This document shows positions 34,087 through 42,901 of a DNA stretch of 64,000 nucleotides, piece after piece. Source of the stretch: Rhizobium sp. FY34 (GTDB lineage: Bacteria; Pseudomonadota; Alphaproteobacteria; Rhizobiales; Rhizobiaceae); the NCBI RefSeq assembly GCF_005222845.1, contig NZ_STFZ01000036.1, positions 456,255 through 520,254 on the forward strand, written 5' to 3'. The notes beneath the pieces are model-generated. The model searched no databases. It was not told the DNA's origin and was given only the letters and a program-made list of their open reading frames with translations. Made by a program: the position numbers and the translations under genes. Every line of letters starts with the position of its first letter. Positions within the stretch are counted from its first letter, which is position 1.

Positions 34087-34702
34087 CGCTAGGTGAGGTG
34101 GCCTTTTTCCGAGTTTATCGCGCCGCGCAATGCCTAAGATTTTTCAAATGTCTGGACTGTTTAGTTAAGCAACCGTTTATGAACAGGGACACACTGTGCC
34201 GCTTTGTTTCGCGCATCGAAATGCGATAGCCAATTGGCACCGGCCGACTGAACGCCGCCTGGCCTATGTGTATTCGTGAAGTCAGATCCTGCCGCTTTTA
34301 CTGGTGCAGGACCGTTTGCACAGCCGGAAAAACTGCCCTGTTTTTAACCATGTTGTGCAGCATTTTGAGCTCTGCTTAAGAAAAGGTTGATTTCCTGTCG
34401 TTTTTACGCGAGGTTGACGTTGCGGGATCAAGCTCCAGATGGAGCAGACATACCCCATGATGCTCAGGTCCGCCGCATCTCCTGGGTCGTGGGGTCGGTC
34501 GGTCGGCATGCATATACGTGGTTCCTCGTGCCGCATTGCATGCTGACCGACCCCCGGATCCCTCTCCAATATCATCCAATATATTCGTCATTCGTCCGGG
34601 CTCGCTGAGCCGAGATCCGATCCAGGAAGCCTTGTGCTGGCTGAACGACCGTTTACGATGGACTGTTGTTCGGCGTGTGGAATACTGCGTCCTGAAACGA
34701 CA
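34087..34702. other. Intergenic region between pleD and rpmG
   Basis: About 616 bp without a supportable gene. It contains one strong imperfect hairpin (listed separately) and a single TTAACCAT at 34344-34351 that resembles a CtrA half-site but has no partner. Short open frames are not preceded by convincing ribosome binding sites. No tRNA or recognised small RNA was seen. Confidence 0.5.
34497..34552. repeat. 16-bp imperfect inverted repeat
   Basis: Arms 34497-34512 (GGTCGGTCGGCATGCA) and 34537-34552 pair over 16 positions with one G-T, leaving a 24-nt loop. The left arm is preceded by further GGTC copies. There is no T tract on either side, so it is not a simple terminator. Confidence 0.55.
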
Positions 34703-34733
34703 AAAGGCGCGGGACCTTGCGGACCGCGCCTTT
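34703..34733 (-). terminator. Rho-independent terminator of rpmG
   Basis: Perfect 10-bp stem AAAGGCGCGG/CCGCGCCTTT with an 11-nt loop. On the minus strand it ends in TTTT about 22 bp after the rpmG stop. Confidence 0.8.
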
Positions 34734-34754
34734 GATCTGGATAACGGATCAAAC

Positions 34755-34922
34755 TTACTTGATCTTGGTTTCCTTGAAGTCGACATGCTTGCGTGCAATC
34801 GGGTCGTACTTGGTCTTGGTCATCTTGTCCGTCATCGTACGGCTGTTCTTCGTCGTGACGTAGAAGAAACCGGTATCGGCCGTCGACAGCAGCTTGATCT
34901 TGATGGTCGTAGCTTTCGCCAT
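34755..34922 (-). CDS. rpmG: 50S ribosomal protein L33
   Basis: 55-residue ribosomal protein of the large subunit. It reads MAKATTIKIKLLSTADTGFF and continues to KHVDFKETKIK at the end. It lacks the zinc-binding cysteines, so it is the C-minus form. It is followed by a clear terminator. The MFS gene upstream ends about 90 bp before its start, so it may have its own promoter. Confidence 0.97.
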   Translation of the reverse strand: MAKATTIKIKLLSTADTGFFYVTTKNSRTMTDKMTKTKYDPIARKHVDFKETKIK

Positions 34923-35015
34923 GGTCTTCCTGCCTCTAAATAAAAATCGAGCCGCGAACGCCTGTGCGCAGTCCGCAGCAAATCTGGCGCGAACCTACAA
35001 ATCGCGCCCGAAAAG

Positions 35016-36200
35016 TCAAGTCCGTTCTCGGGTGAAAAGGGTGCGGCCAAGCGATATCACGACATAAATGGCAAAGAAGCTCGCCAAAGCCCAGGCAAAG
35101 CCGTTGTTTCCACTGATATCGATGGCTGCGCCAATGGCCTGGGGGCCAGCCACCGTTCCCACAGCATAACAGAAAACGAAGGCGGCATTGGCTGCCGCCA
35201 GATCCGATCCGGTGAGTCGGGAGCCGAGATGGGCGAGCCCCACGGTGTAGAGGCCGGACACACAGCCACCCCAGATGAGCAGAAGGCCGGCCATGAGCCA
35301 CCAGTTGCCAACAAGCGAGGGAAGCGCCAATGCACCTGCAAGGCCCGCCAGCGCCATCAGGAACAGCATGGGACGGCGGTCCTTCAGCTTGTCGGAGATC
35401 ATGCCGAAGGGGATCTGGAAGACCATGTTGCCGATGCCCATGATGGTGAGCAATAGGGCGGCGTCCGATTCAGCAATGCCGGTGCGGGTTGCATAGACGG
35501 GAAACAGCGACAAACCGCCGGCTTCCACCGCACCAAACACGAAGACGGCGCAGGTGGCTGTCGGCACCAGATAGACATAGCGCATGAAGTGTTTCTGCGG
35601 CTTCTCGTCTAGAACCGGGCTTTCGGCGCGGGCAATATAGATCGGGATGAAGGCGAGCATGATGGCGGCGGCACCGATCAGGAAAGGCAGGATGCCGTCG
35701 CTGCCGATCGCCGAGAAGATCAACGGCCCCATGGCAAAGCCTAGTGCCAGCACGGTGGCATAGATGCCGAGGACAAGACCTCGGCGCCTGGGCGGTGCGG
35801 CAGCATTGATCCAGAATTCCGACAGAATGAAAAGCGTGGTCGTTGCCCCGTGGAATGCGACGCGCAGGGGAAACCACATCCAGAAGGCTTGCGCATAGTA
35901 AAAGCCAAGCGCGCTGATGGCCGAAATCACCACGGCCCAGAGCATGGTGCGCGCCACGCCGAATTCATGGGCCAGTCGCGTCGTGATGGGGGCTGCCGCC
36001 ATGGCGGCAATGCCGGCCATGGCCGAATTGAGCCCGATCATGGTGGAGGAAATGCCGCGCTTTTCCAGAATGATGCTGAGAAGCGGCAGGCCGAGACCGA
36101 TGGCGATGCCCACCGCGCTGATGGCGGATATGGCGGCGACGAGGGATGGCCAGTGAATTTCTTCGGGGTGGCCGTCATTGCCGCCCGCCGCGCTCGACAT
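35016..36200 (-). CDS. MFS transporter, YcaD-like
   Basis: 394-residue major facilitator with about 12 transmembrane helices. The stretch LSEFWINAAAPPRRRGLVLG after helix 4 or 5 and the paired six-helix halves fit the UMF/YcaD-like MFS group. Substrate unknown. ATG 36200 (MSSAAGG) follows AAAGGA with 7-nt spacing after AGGA and is preferred over ATG 36227. It starts 28 bp after the Nudix gene and is probably the end of that operon. Confidence 0.85.
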   Translation of the reverse strand: MSSAAGGNDGHPEEIHWPSLVAAISAISAVGIAIGLGLPLLSIILEKRGISSTMIGLNSAMAGIAAMAAAPITTRLAHEFGVARTMLWAVVISAISALGFYYAQAFWMWFPLRVAFHGATTTLFILSEFWINAAAPPRRRGLVLGIYATVLALGFAMGPLIFSAIGSDGILPFLIGAAAIMLAFIPIYIARAESPVLDEKPQKHFMRYVYLVPTATCAVFVFGAVEAGGLSLFPVYATRTGIAESDAALLLTIMGIGNMVFQIPFGMISDKLKDRRPMLFLMALAGLAGALALPSLVGNWWLMAGLLLIWGGCVSGLYTVGLAHLGSRLTGSDLAAANAAFVFCYAVGTVAGPQAIGAAIDISGNNGFAWALASFFAIYVVISLGRTLFTRERT

Positions 36201-36228
36201 CTGGGAATCCTTTGAGTGCAAATCCATC

Positions 36229-36939
36229 TTACAACCGACTACGCTGGAACTGACCGTTGCGATTTGTATATCTGTAGAGTTCGCTTCCAAACGGCAAACC
36301 ACTCTGCGCTTCAAGTAAAATTTTCAAATCGGCGCAAATGCAGTGAAGTATCTCGGGCAACCGCAGCGATTGCAGGTCATCAAGCGCCAGCCAGCGGAAA
36401 TCGTTCAGCTCCTCGCTTTCGCGCAAGGAGGCAAAATCGATGCGGGCCTCATCGACGAATGTGGCAAAGAAACGGTTGTCGAAACGGCGAACGGCGCCCG
36501 GCGGCGTGACCGCGCGCGCCAGATAGCGCAGGCTCGACAGATCCGCAGCCCGACGCCCAAAGGCATCGTCTCGCGCAATCGATAGGCCGGTTTCTTCTTC
36601 CAGCTCGCGAAGCGCAGCCAGGGCCAGCGCGCGTGCACCGGCCGGCGTCAGTCGTGACGGACCGCTGCGCAGCAGGCTCTGAAGGGCCGCCGGATGGAGA
36701 TCCTCGACATAGGGCAGGGCGTGGTCGTCGCGATCGCGCCTGCCGCCGGGAAACACGTAGAGATCCGGCATGAAGGCATGCGCGCTGCCTCGCCGGCCGA
36801 CAAAGACATGCGGACACGCGCGGCTGCGGTCGATGAGGATCAGCGAGGCAGAGGGCCGCGGGCGCATCGCGACAGAGGGTGCTGTGGACGGATTGTCCAC
36901 AGATGGCACGTCATGCTGAGGCATGCCCAGAGCGGTCAT
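36229..36939 (-). CDS. Nudix hydrolase
   Basis: 236 residues with a Nudix core. PDLYVFPGGRRD marks the strand before the box, and ALRELEEETGL gives the REUXEEXGU half of the Nudix box. The first half (GX5E) is degenerate, as in the NUDT19-like subgroup. The protein probably hydrolyses a nucleoside-diphosphate derivative, possibly coenzyme A related, but this is inference. Its start overlaps the DUF983 stop (ATGA), so the genes are coupled. Confidence 0.85.
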   Translation of the reverse strand: MTALGMPQHDVPSVDNPSTAPSVAMRPRPSASLILIDRSRACPHVFVGRRGSAHAFMPDLYVFPGGRRDRDDHALPYVEDLHPAALQSLLRSGPSRLTPAGARALALAALRELEEETGLSIARDDAFGRRAADLSSLRYLARAVTPPGAVRRFDNRFFATFVDEARIDFASLRESEELNDFRWLALDDLQSLRLPEILHCICADLKILLEAQSGLPFGSELYRYTNRNGQFQRSRL

Positions 36940-37397
36940 TCGACAGGGCCGCCGCGACCGGGATCGAAGTGTTCGTCCTCATCGCCGAAACCATGCATGC
37001 GCAATGCCCATTGCCAGCCGATCACCGCTCCCTTTATGGGCTGGATCGACAGCATGGCGGTCAGAACCGTGATCGGTGCCCATATGGCTAGATGCGTCCA
37101 CATCGACAGGGGCCAGACCATATCGGTCATCATGAAGCCGCCGACGGTGACATGGCCGATGACGAAGATGACGATATAGGGCGGCAGATCATCCGAGCGC
37201 TGGTGATGCAGGTCTTCGCCGCAGGAAGCGCAGGCATCGACGGGTTTGAGGAAAGCACGAAACAGCCGGCCGGTACCGCATTTCGGACAGGTGCCCTTGA
37301 AGCCTCGCAGGATGGAACGGCCCATGGGGCGCTCCGGGCGATCCGCCTGTCCATAACGAAGGGGCTGCTGTGTCGTCTGATCGCCGGGCACTGACAT
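36936..37397 (-). CDS. DUF983 family membrane protein
   Basis: 153 residues. An N-terminal zinc-ribbon-like part has CPKCGTG and CASCGEDL. Two transmembrane helices follow (about residues 77-95 and 103-122). This domain order defines DUF983, of unknown function. ATG 37397 (MSVPGDQTT) follows GGAGA and lies 10 bp after rnr; the longer open frame overlaps rnr and is rejected. It sits in the topA-rnr operon and overlaps the Nudix gene. Confidence 0.9.
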   Translation of the reverse strand: MSVPGDQTTQQPLRYGQADRPERPMGRSILRGFKGTCPKCGTGRLFRAFLKPVDACASCGEDLHHQRSDDLPPYIVIFVIGHVTVGGFMMTDMVWPLSMWTHLAIWAPITVLTAMLSIQPIKGAVIGWQWALRMHGFGDEDEHFDPGRGGPVE

Positions 37398-37407
37398 GGT
37401 CTGTCTC

Positions 37408-39762
37408 CTACCGACCGCGGCGTGGCGGCCTGGTTCCGGGTTTCCTGGCCCCGCCGCCCCGTCCGGACTTGTGGAAGGAGCGCGTGGCGATGCCGAGCTT
37501 TCGGCCTTCGCTAACGATCTCGAAGCGTAGGGCGCCGGCAAGCGGGATCGCCTCGACGAGCTTCACATCCACCGTATCGCCGAGCTGGAAGCCGAGGCTG
37601 GTGCGTTCACCGATCAGTGCCTGACGGCTTTCGTCATAATGGAAGTAATCGGTGCCCAGCGTAGATATGGGTACGAAGCCATCGGCGCCATAGGTGGGCA
37701 AAGCGACAAATAGTCCTGCCTTGGTGACGCCCGAGACGCGGCCCTCGAATTGCTGGCCGACGCGTTCTGCCAGATGGTGGGCGATCAGCCGGTTGATCGT
37801 ATCGCGTTCGGCCGCCATGGCGCGCCGTTCGAAGGTCGAGATTTCAGCGGCGATATCCTCGAGCTGTGCCTCTTCCTCCGGCTTGATGCCACCTTCGCCA
37901 AGCCCGAGAGACCCGACCAGGGCGCGATGCACGATCAGATCCGCATAGCGGCGGATCGGCGAGGTGAAATGCGCGTATTTCATCAGATTGAGGCCGAAAT
38001 GGCCGATATTGTCCGGGCTGTAGACTGCCTGGCTCTGGCTGCGCAGCACCATTTCGTTGACCATGGTCTGGTGCGGCGTATCGAAAGCCTTGGCCAGAAT
38101 GCCGTTGAACGAGTTGGAGCGCATCTGCCCGCCCTTGGCCATGGGAATGCCAAGCGTTGCCAGAAACTCGCGCAGCACTTCCTGCTTGGAAAGCGAAGGC
38201 GCATCATGGATACGGTAGACGAGCGGCTGGCGCTTGAGTTCCAGTGTCTCGGCGGCGGCGACATTCGCCTGGATCATCATTTCCTCGATCAGCTTATGGG
38301 CATCGAGGCGTTCGGGAATGATGACGGTATCGACGGTGCCGTCCGGCTTCAGCTTGATCTTGCGCTCCGGCATGTCGAGTTCGAGCGGTTGGCGACGGTC
38401 GCGGCCACGTTTCATCACCGCATAGGCATGCCAGAGCGGCTTCAGGATCGGTTCCAGCAAAGGACCGCTCTTGTCGTCGGGTCTGCCGTCGATGGCCGCC
38501 TGCGCCTGTTGATAGGAGAACTTGGCGGCACTCTTCATCAGGATGCGATGGAAGGTGTGGCCGACCTTGCGGCCCTCATGCGAAAACACCATGCGCACGG
38601 CGAGTGCCGGGCGGTCTTCACCTTCGCGCAACGAGCACAGATCGTTGGAAATACGCTCCGGCAGCATGGGTACAACGCGATCGGGGAAATAGACCGAATT
38701 GCCGCGCTTCAGCGCCTCGCGGTCCAGCGGTGAGCCGGTGCGCACATAATAGGAAACATCGGCAATGGCGACGGTGACGATCACGCCACCTTCATTGTCC
38801 GGCGAGGGATCGAGTTCGGCATAGACGGCATCGTCGTGATCCTTGGCATCGGCCGGATCGATAGTGACGAGCGGCACGTGGCGCCAGTCCTCGCGCTTGA
38901 CCATGCTGGCGGGCGTGGCGGCATTGGCCTCGTCGAGAACGGTTTGCGGGAAGATGTGCGGAATGCCGTGCGAGTAGATGGCGATCATCGAGATCGCCTT
39001 TTCGGTGGCAACCGAGCCGACGACGGTGAGCACCTTGGCGCGGGTCAGGCCAAAGCGATTGCCGCGCAGCACGTCGGCTTCGATCAGGTCGCCATCCTTG
39101 GCTGCGCCGAGATCGTCACTGGCAATCTGCATTTCCTCGCCGCGGCGGTCGATGGGCATCAAGCGCGCACCGCCTTCGGGCATCATGCGGATGACGCCGA
39201 GTGCTGCATTGCGATGCTTGTCGATCAGCTTGACGACGCGGGCCGTATAGGCGGGACCGGCGCGATCCTTGTTGGGGAAAATTTTCGCCAGTACCCGGTC
39301 GCCAAGGCCGACCGCCGGTGCCTTGCTTGCCGCACGATCGCCAGAGGACTGGCGAATGAGAACGGCCGGTGCCGCACCCATATCCTCTGGCCATTCGGCC
39401 GGACGGCCGATGAGGTCGCCGTCCTTGTCGCGGGTGGTGATGTCGAGAACGGTCATTGGCGGCAGCGCGCCGGGGCGGACCAATGACTTGCGGTTCTTCT
39501 GCAAAAGACCTTCGTCTTCCAGATCGCGCAGCACGTCCTTCAACTCGACGCGCGTATCGCCCTTCAGCCCGAAGGCCTTGGCGATTTCACGCTTGGAGGC
39601 GCGCTCGGGATTGTCGGCAATGAACTCCAGCAGGATTTCGCGTGGTGGCACGACGCCCTGCACGATCACCTGTTTGTCGGGCGAGGGAGGCTTTCCCGCA
39701 CGAAGGGAGAGGGTGCGGCCACCGGCCTTCAATCGTTTGCCTTCGTGCGGTTCTCTCGTCAC
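37408..39762 (-). CDS. rnr: Ribonuclease R
   Basis: 784-residue 3'-5' exoribonuclease that degrades structured RNA. A winged-helix N-terminus (to about residue 95) is followed by cold-shock-like domains. The RNB catalytic domain has IDPADAKDHDDAVYAE with the metal-binding aspartates. The C-terminal S1 domain reads GQQFEGRVSGVTKAGLFVAL. A basic Arg/Gly/Pro tail ends the protein. The start is GTG 39762, overlapping the topA stop by 4 bp. Confidence 0.96.
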   Translation of the reverse strand: MTREPHEGKRLKAGGRTLSLRAGKPPSPDKQVIVQGVVPPREILLEFIADNPERASKREIAKAFGLKGDTRVELKDVLRDLEDEGLLQKNRKSLVRPGALPPMTVLDITTRDKDGDLIGRPAEWPEDMGAAPAVLIRQSSGDRAASKAPAVGLGDRVLAKIFPNKDRAGPAYTARVVKLIDKHRNAALGVIRMMPEGGARLMPIDRRGEEMQIASDDLGAAKDGDLIEADVLRGNRFGLTRAKVLTVVGSVATEKAISMIAIYSHGIPHIFPQTVLDEANAATPASMVKREDWRHVPLVTIDPADAKDHDDAVYAELDPSPDNEGGVIVTVAIADVSYYVRTGSPLDREALKRGNSVYFPDRVVPMLPERISNDLCSLREGEDRPALAVRMVFSHEGRKVGHTFHRILMKSAAKFSYQQAQAAIDGRPDDKSGPLLEPILKPLWHAYAVMKRGRDRRQPLELDMPERKIKLKPDGTVDTVIIPERLDAHKLIEEMMIQANVAAAETLELKRQPLVYRIHDAPSLSKQEVLREFLATLGIPMAKGGQMRSNSFNGILAKAFDTPHQTMVNEMVLRSQSQAVYSPDNIGHFGLNLMKYAHFTSPIRRYADLIVHRALVGSLGLGEGGIKPEEEAQLEDIAAEISTFERRAMAAERDTINRLIAHHLAERVGQQFEGRVSGVTKAGLFVALPTYGADGFVPISTLGTDYFHYDESRQALIGERTSLGFQLGDTVDVKLVEAIPLAGALRFEIVSEGRKLGIATRSFHKSGRGGGARKPGTRPPRRGR

Positions 39763-42446
39763 GTGCCTGTCTTCTTTGCCTTCGGTGCCGCCTTGGCCTT
39801 CGGCTTTGCGGCAGATTTCGGTTTGGCGGCGGCCTTCTTCGGGGCTGCCTTGGTCTCGCCATCGCTTGCAGCCTTGGCCGCAGTTTTCGCGGCAGCCTTG
39901 GGGGCTGCCTTCTTGCCCTTGGCGGCCGGTGCCTTGCCGGCCTTTTCAGAAATCATCGCCAGCGCGTCTTCAACGCTGACCGATTGCGGATCCTTGCCCT
40001 TGGGCAGGGTCGCATTGATCTTGCCCCAGTTGACGTAAGGGCCGTATTTGCCCTCACGCACGGTCATGGCGCCGCCCGAGGGATGCTCGCCGAGTTCCTT
40101 CAATGCGGCGACCGCCGTGCGGCCACGACCGGGACCCTTGCTCTGCTTTTCTGCCAGAACCGTGACGGCACGGTTGAGGCCGACTGTGAACACGTCCTCG
40201 ATACTGTCGAGATTGGCATAGGTGCCGTCATGCAGCAGGAAGGGACCATAGCGCCCAAGGCCCGCAGAGATCATCTTGGCCGTTTCGGGATGCTGGCCGA
40301 CATCGCGCGGCAGGTTGATGAGTGCCAGCGCTTTTTCGTGGTCGATATCTTCCGGTTTCCAACCCTTCGGCAGCGAGGAGCGCTTGGCCTCCTTGCCATC
40401 GCCGCGCTGGATATAGGGGCCGAAACGGCCCGACCGCAGCGTCAACTGCTCGCCGGTCATCGGGTCGGCGCCGAGTGCCTTGGGTTCATTGAGGCCGGAC
40501 GTATCGGCTTCCGTACCGTCAGCCGACAGCTGGCGGGTGAAGTTGCAATCCGGATAGTTCGAGCAGCCAACGAAAGCGCCGTATTTGCCGAGTTTCAGCG
40601 AGAGATTGCCGGTGCCGCAGACCTGGCAGATGCGCGGATCTGAGCCGTCCTCACGCTTGGGGAAGACCAGCGGCGCCAGCGCTTCGTTCAGCGCATCCAG
40701 AACGTTGGTGACGCGCAGTTCCTTGGTATCCTCGATCTGGGCAAAGAAATCGTCCCAGAATTCGCGCAGAACCTGTTTCCAGTTGAGTTCGCCGGACGAA
40801 ATCCGGTCGAGCTTTTCCTCAAGGTCGGCGGTGAAATCATATTCGACATATTTGGTGAAGAAGCTTTCGAGGAAGGCCGTCACAAGCCGGCCCTTGGAAT
40901 GCGGTACCAGCTTGCGCTTGTCGATGACGATATACTCGCGGTCGCTCAGCGTCTTCAGCGTCGCGGCATAGGTGGAAGGACGGCCGATGCCGAGCTCTTC
41001 CATCTTCTTGATCAACGAGGCTTCCGAATAGCGCGGCGGTGGCTCAGTGAAATGCTGGCTGGAACTGACCTTTTTCTTGTCGAGCTTTTCGCGCGCGTTG
41101 ATTTCCGGCAGGCGGCCATCCTCGTCGTCCTCTGCGCCATCACCCTCTTCGCGCTGGTCCACATAGGCGGCCAGAAAACCATCGAAACGCACGACGGAAC
41201 CGACGGCGCGCAGGCCGGCGCGACCCGCTCCGCTTTCGGCGAGGATTTCGACCGTGGTGCGTTCCATTTCGGCTGACGCCATCTGGCTGGCGATACCGCG
41301 CTTCCAGATCAGTTCATACAGCCGCAGTTGATCGCCTTCGAGGAAGCGGCGCACCTTTTCCGGTGTGCGGTTGAAATCGGTGGGGCGGATGGCTTCGTGC
41401 GCCTCCTGGGCATTCTTTGCCTTGGTGGAATAGAAGCGTGCCTTTTCCGGCAGGTAGCGGGGGCCGAATTGGCCGTTGATGGCGCTGCGGGCGGCATCGA
41501 TGGCTTCCGGCGCCATCTGCACGCCATCGGTACGCATGTAGGTGATCAGACCAACGGTCTCGCCGCCGATATCGACACCTTCATAAAGACGCTGGGCGAC
41601 CTGCATGGTGCGCGAGGCCGAGAAGCCGAGATTGGAGGAGGCGGCCTGCTGCAGGGTGGAGGTGGTGAAGGGCGGGCCGGGATTGCGCTTGACGGGCTTG
41701 GCCTCGACGCTTTCGACCGTATAGGCAGCAGCTTCCAAAAGAGCCTTCAGGCGGCCGGCATCTTCGCCATTCTTCACGCCACGGGCAGCCAGGCGCTTGC
41801 CATCGGCCGATACGAGCTTGGCCTCGAACTCATCGCCGCGCGGCGTCTTCAGGAGAGCCGACAGGTTCCAGTATTCTTCCGGTACGAAGCGCTCGATCTC
41901 CGTTTCGCGGTCGCAGACCAGACGCAGCGAAACGGATTGGACACGACCGGCCGAGCGGGCGCCGGGCAGCTTGCGCCACAGAACCGGCGACAGGTTGAAA
42001 CCGACGAGATAATCCAGCGCGCGGCGGGCCAGATAGGCATCCACCAGCGGCGTATCGATGTCACGCGGATTGGCCATGGCATCGAGCACGGCCTTCTTGG
42101 TGATGGCGTTGAAGACGACGCGCTTCACCGGTTTGTCGCCAATGACCTTCTTCTTTTTCAGAAGGTCGAGGACATGCCAGGAAATCGCTTCTCCTTCGCG
42201 ATCCGGGTCGGTCGCCAGAAACAGACCGTCGGAGTTTTTCACGGCATCGGCAATCTCCTTCATCCGCTTGGCGGATGCGCCATCGACCTCCCAGGACATT
42301 TCGAAATCCTGGTCGGGAAGCACAGAGCCGTCTTTTGCGGGCAGGTCTCTCACGTGACCGAAGGAGGCGAGAACCTTGTAGCCGGGGCCAAGATACTTGT
42401 TGATTGTCTTGGCCTTGGCCGGAGATTCTACGACGACGACATTCAT
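39759..42446 (-). CDS. topA: DNA topoisomerase I
   Basis: 895-residue type IA topoisomerase that relaxes negative supercoils. The Toprim domain starts at MNVVVVESPAKAKTINKYLG. The active-site tyrosine is in GLITYMRTDGVQ. A C-terminal zinc-binding repeat has CQVCGTG and GCSNYPDCNF, and further degenerate GKYGPYV-type repeats follow. The last 60 residues are a Lys/Ala tail typical of rhizobial TopA. ATG 42446 is the homologous start; an upstream in-frame ATG at 42494 adds non-conserved residues. Confidence 0.96.
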   Translation of the reverse strand: MNVVVVESPAKAKTINKYLGPGYKVLASFGHVRDLPAKDGSVLPDQDFEMSWEVDGASAKRMKEIADAVKNSDGLFLATDPDREGEAISWHVLDLLKKKKVIGDKPVKRVVFNAITKKAVLDAMANPRDIDTPLVDAYLARRALDYLVGFNLSPVLWRKLPGARSAGRVQSVSLRLVCDRETEIERFVPEEYWNLSALLKTPRGDEFEAKLVSADGKRLAARGVKNGEDAGRLKALLEAAAYTVESVEAKPVKRNPGPPFTTSTLQQAASSNLGFSASRTMQVAQRLYEGVDIGGETVGLITYMRTDGVQMAPEAIDAARSAINGQFGPRYLPEKARFYSTKAKNAQEAHEAIRPTDFNRTPEKVRRFLEGDQLRLYELIWKRGIASQMASAEMERTTVEILAESGAGRAGLRAVGSVVRFDGFLAAYVDQREEGDGAEDDEDGRLPEINAREKLDKKKVSSSQHFTEPPPRYSEASLIKKMEELGIGRPSTYAATLKTLSDREYIVIDKRKLVPHSKGRLVTAFLESFFTKYVEYDFTADLEEKLDRISSGELNWKQVLREFWDDFFAQIEDTKELRVTNVLDALNEALAPLVFPKREDGSDPRICQVCGTGNLSLKLGKYGAFVGCSNYPDCNFTRQLSADGTEADTSGLNEPKALGADPMTGEQLTLRSGRFGPYIQRGDGKEAKRSSLPKGWKPEDIDHEKALALINLPRDVGQHPETAKMISAGLGRYGPFLLHDGTYANLDSIEDVFTVGLNRAVTVLAEKQSKGPGRGRTAVAALKELGEHPSGGAMTVREGKYGPYVNWGKINATLPKGKDPQSVSVEDALAMISEKAGKAPAAKGKKAAPKAAAKTAAKAASDGETKAAPKKAAAKPKSAAKPKAKAAPKAKKTGT

Positions 42447-42569
42447 ATTTGTTCTCTGAGGCGTGCGGACGGCGGGAAATAGGATTGTCTCCAACCGAAA
42501 TCTGACCTCTCGACATGGAGGGCGTTTTGCCTGCGGTCAAGAGGCAAATCCGATTTTAGCTTCCGATGT

Positions 42570-42602
42570 CAATACAACCTTTGCGATTTTAAAGTCGTAT
42601 TG
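42570..42602 (-). promoter_or_regulatory. Possible leader hairpin upstream of topA
   Basis: On the minus strand CAATACGACTTT pairs with AAGGTTGTATTG over 12 positions (two G-U) around a 9-nt loop. The pairing works better as minus-strand RNA than plus-strand RNA, and the topA start lies about 125 bp downstream. No T tract follows. Confidence 0.35.
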
Positions 42603-42655
42603 CAATCCTAGATGAGATGTGTAAATTTGCGTGTTGTGTCTGTAATATGCTCGCA

Positions 42656-42901
42656 ATGCGCGAGTTGGCGGGCAAAATCTGGTGGGGCGAGATGATCGAG
42701 GACAGTGGCAGACACGGGCCGAACGACAGGAGTCAGGCCAATCTGGCCTACATCCGGCAGATGCTGGGCGAGTTGCGCAATGTGGCATTGCGGGAGAATG
42801 CTCATCTGCTGTCTTATCTCATCGAGATGGCCTATGTCGAAGCGGGAGACCTGCAGGATGGTGCGCGCCCGATCTCAAACAAACATGACGAGAGACACTA
42901 G
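42656..42901 (+). CDS. Small conserved rhizobial protein, function unknown
   Basis: 81 residues starting MRELAGKIWWGEM. The core ANLAYIRQMLGELRNVA followed by LLSYLIEMAYVEAGDLQ is a helical pattern I associate with a short rhizobial family without assigned function. It is divergent from topA and its end overlaps the end of dprA by 27 bp on the opposite strand. The frame is open farther upstream (ATG 42617), but the shorter start gives the conserved N-terminus. Confidence 0.7.
   Translation: MRELAGKIWWGEMIEDSGRHGPNDRSQANLAYIRQMLGELRNVALRENAHLLSYLIEMAYVEAGDLQDGARPISNKHDERH

Noticed and set aside
34344..34351. TTAACCAT in the pleD-rpmG gap as a CtrA site
   Set aside because: An isolated half-site with no TTAA at the proper spacing and no gene placed to use it.
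34387..34608. 73-codon frame in the pleD-rpmG gap
   Set aside because: It crosses the hairpin, lacks a ribosome binding site and resembles nothing.
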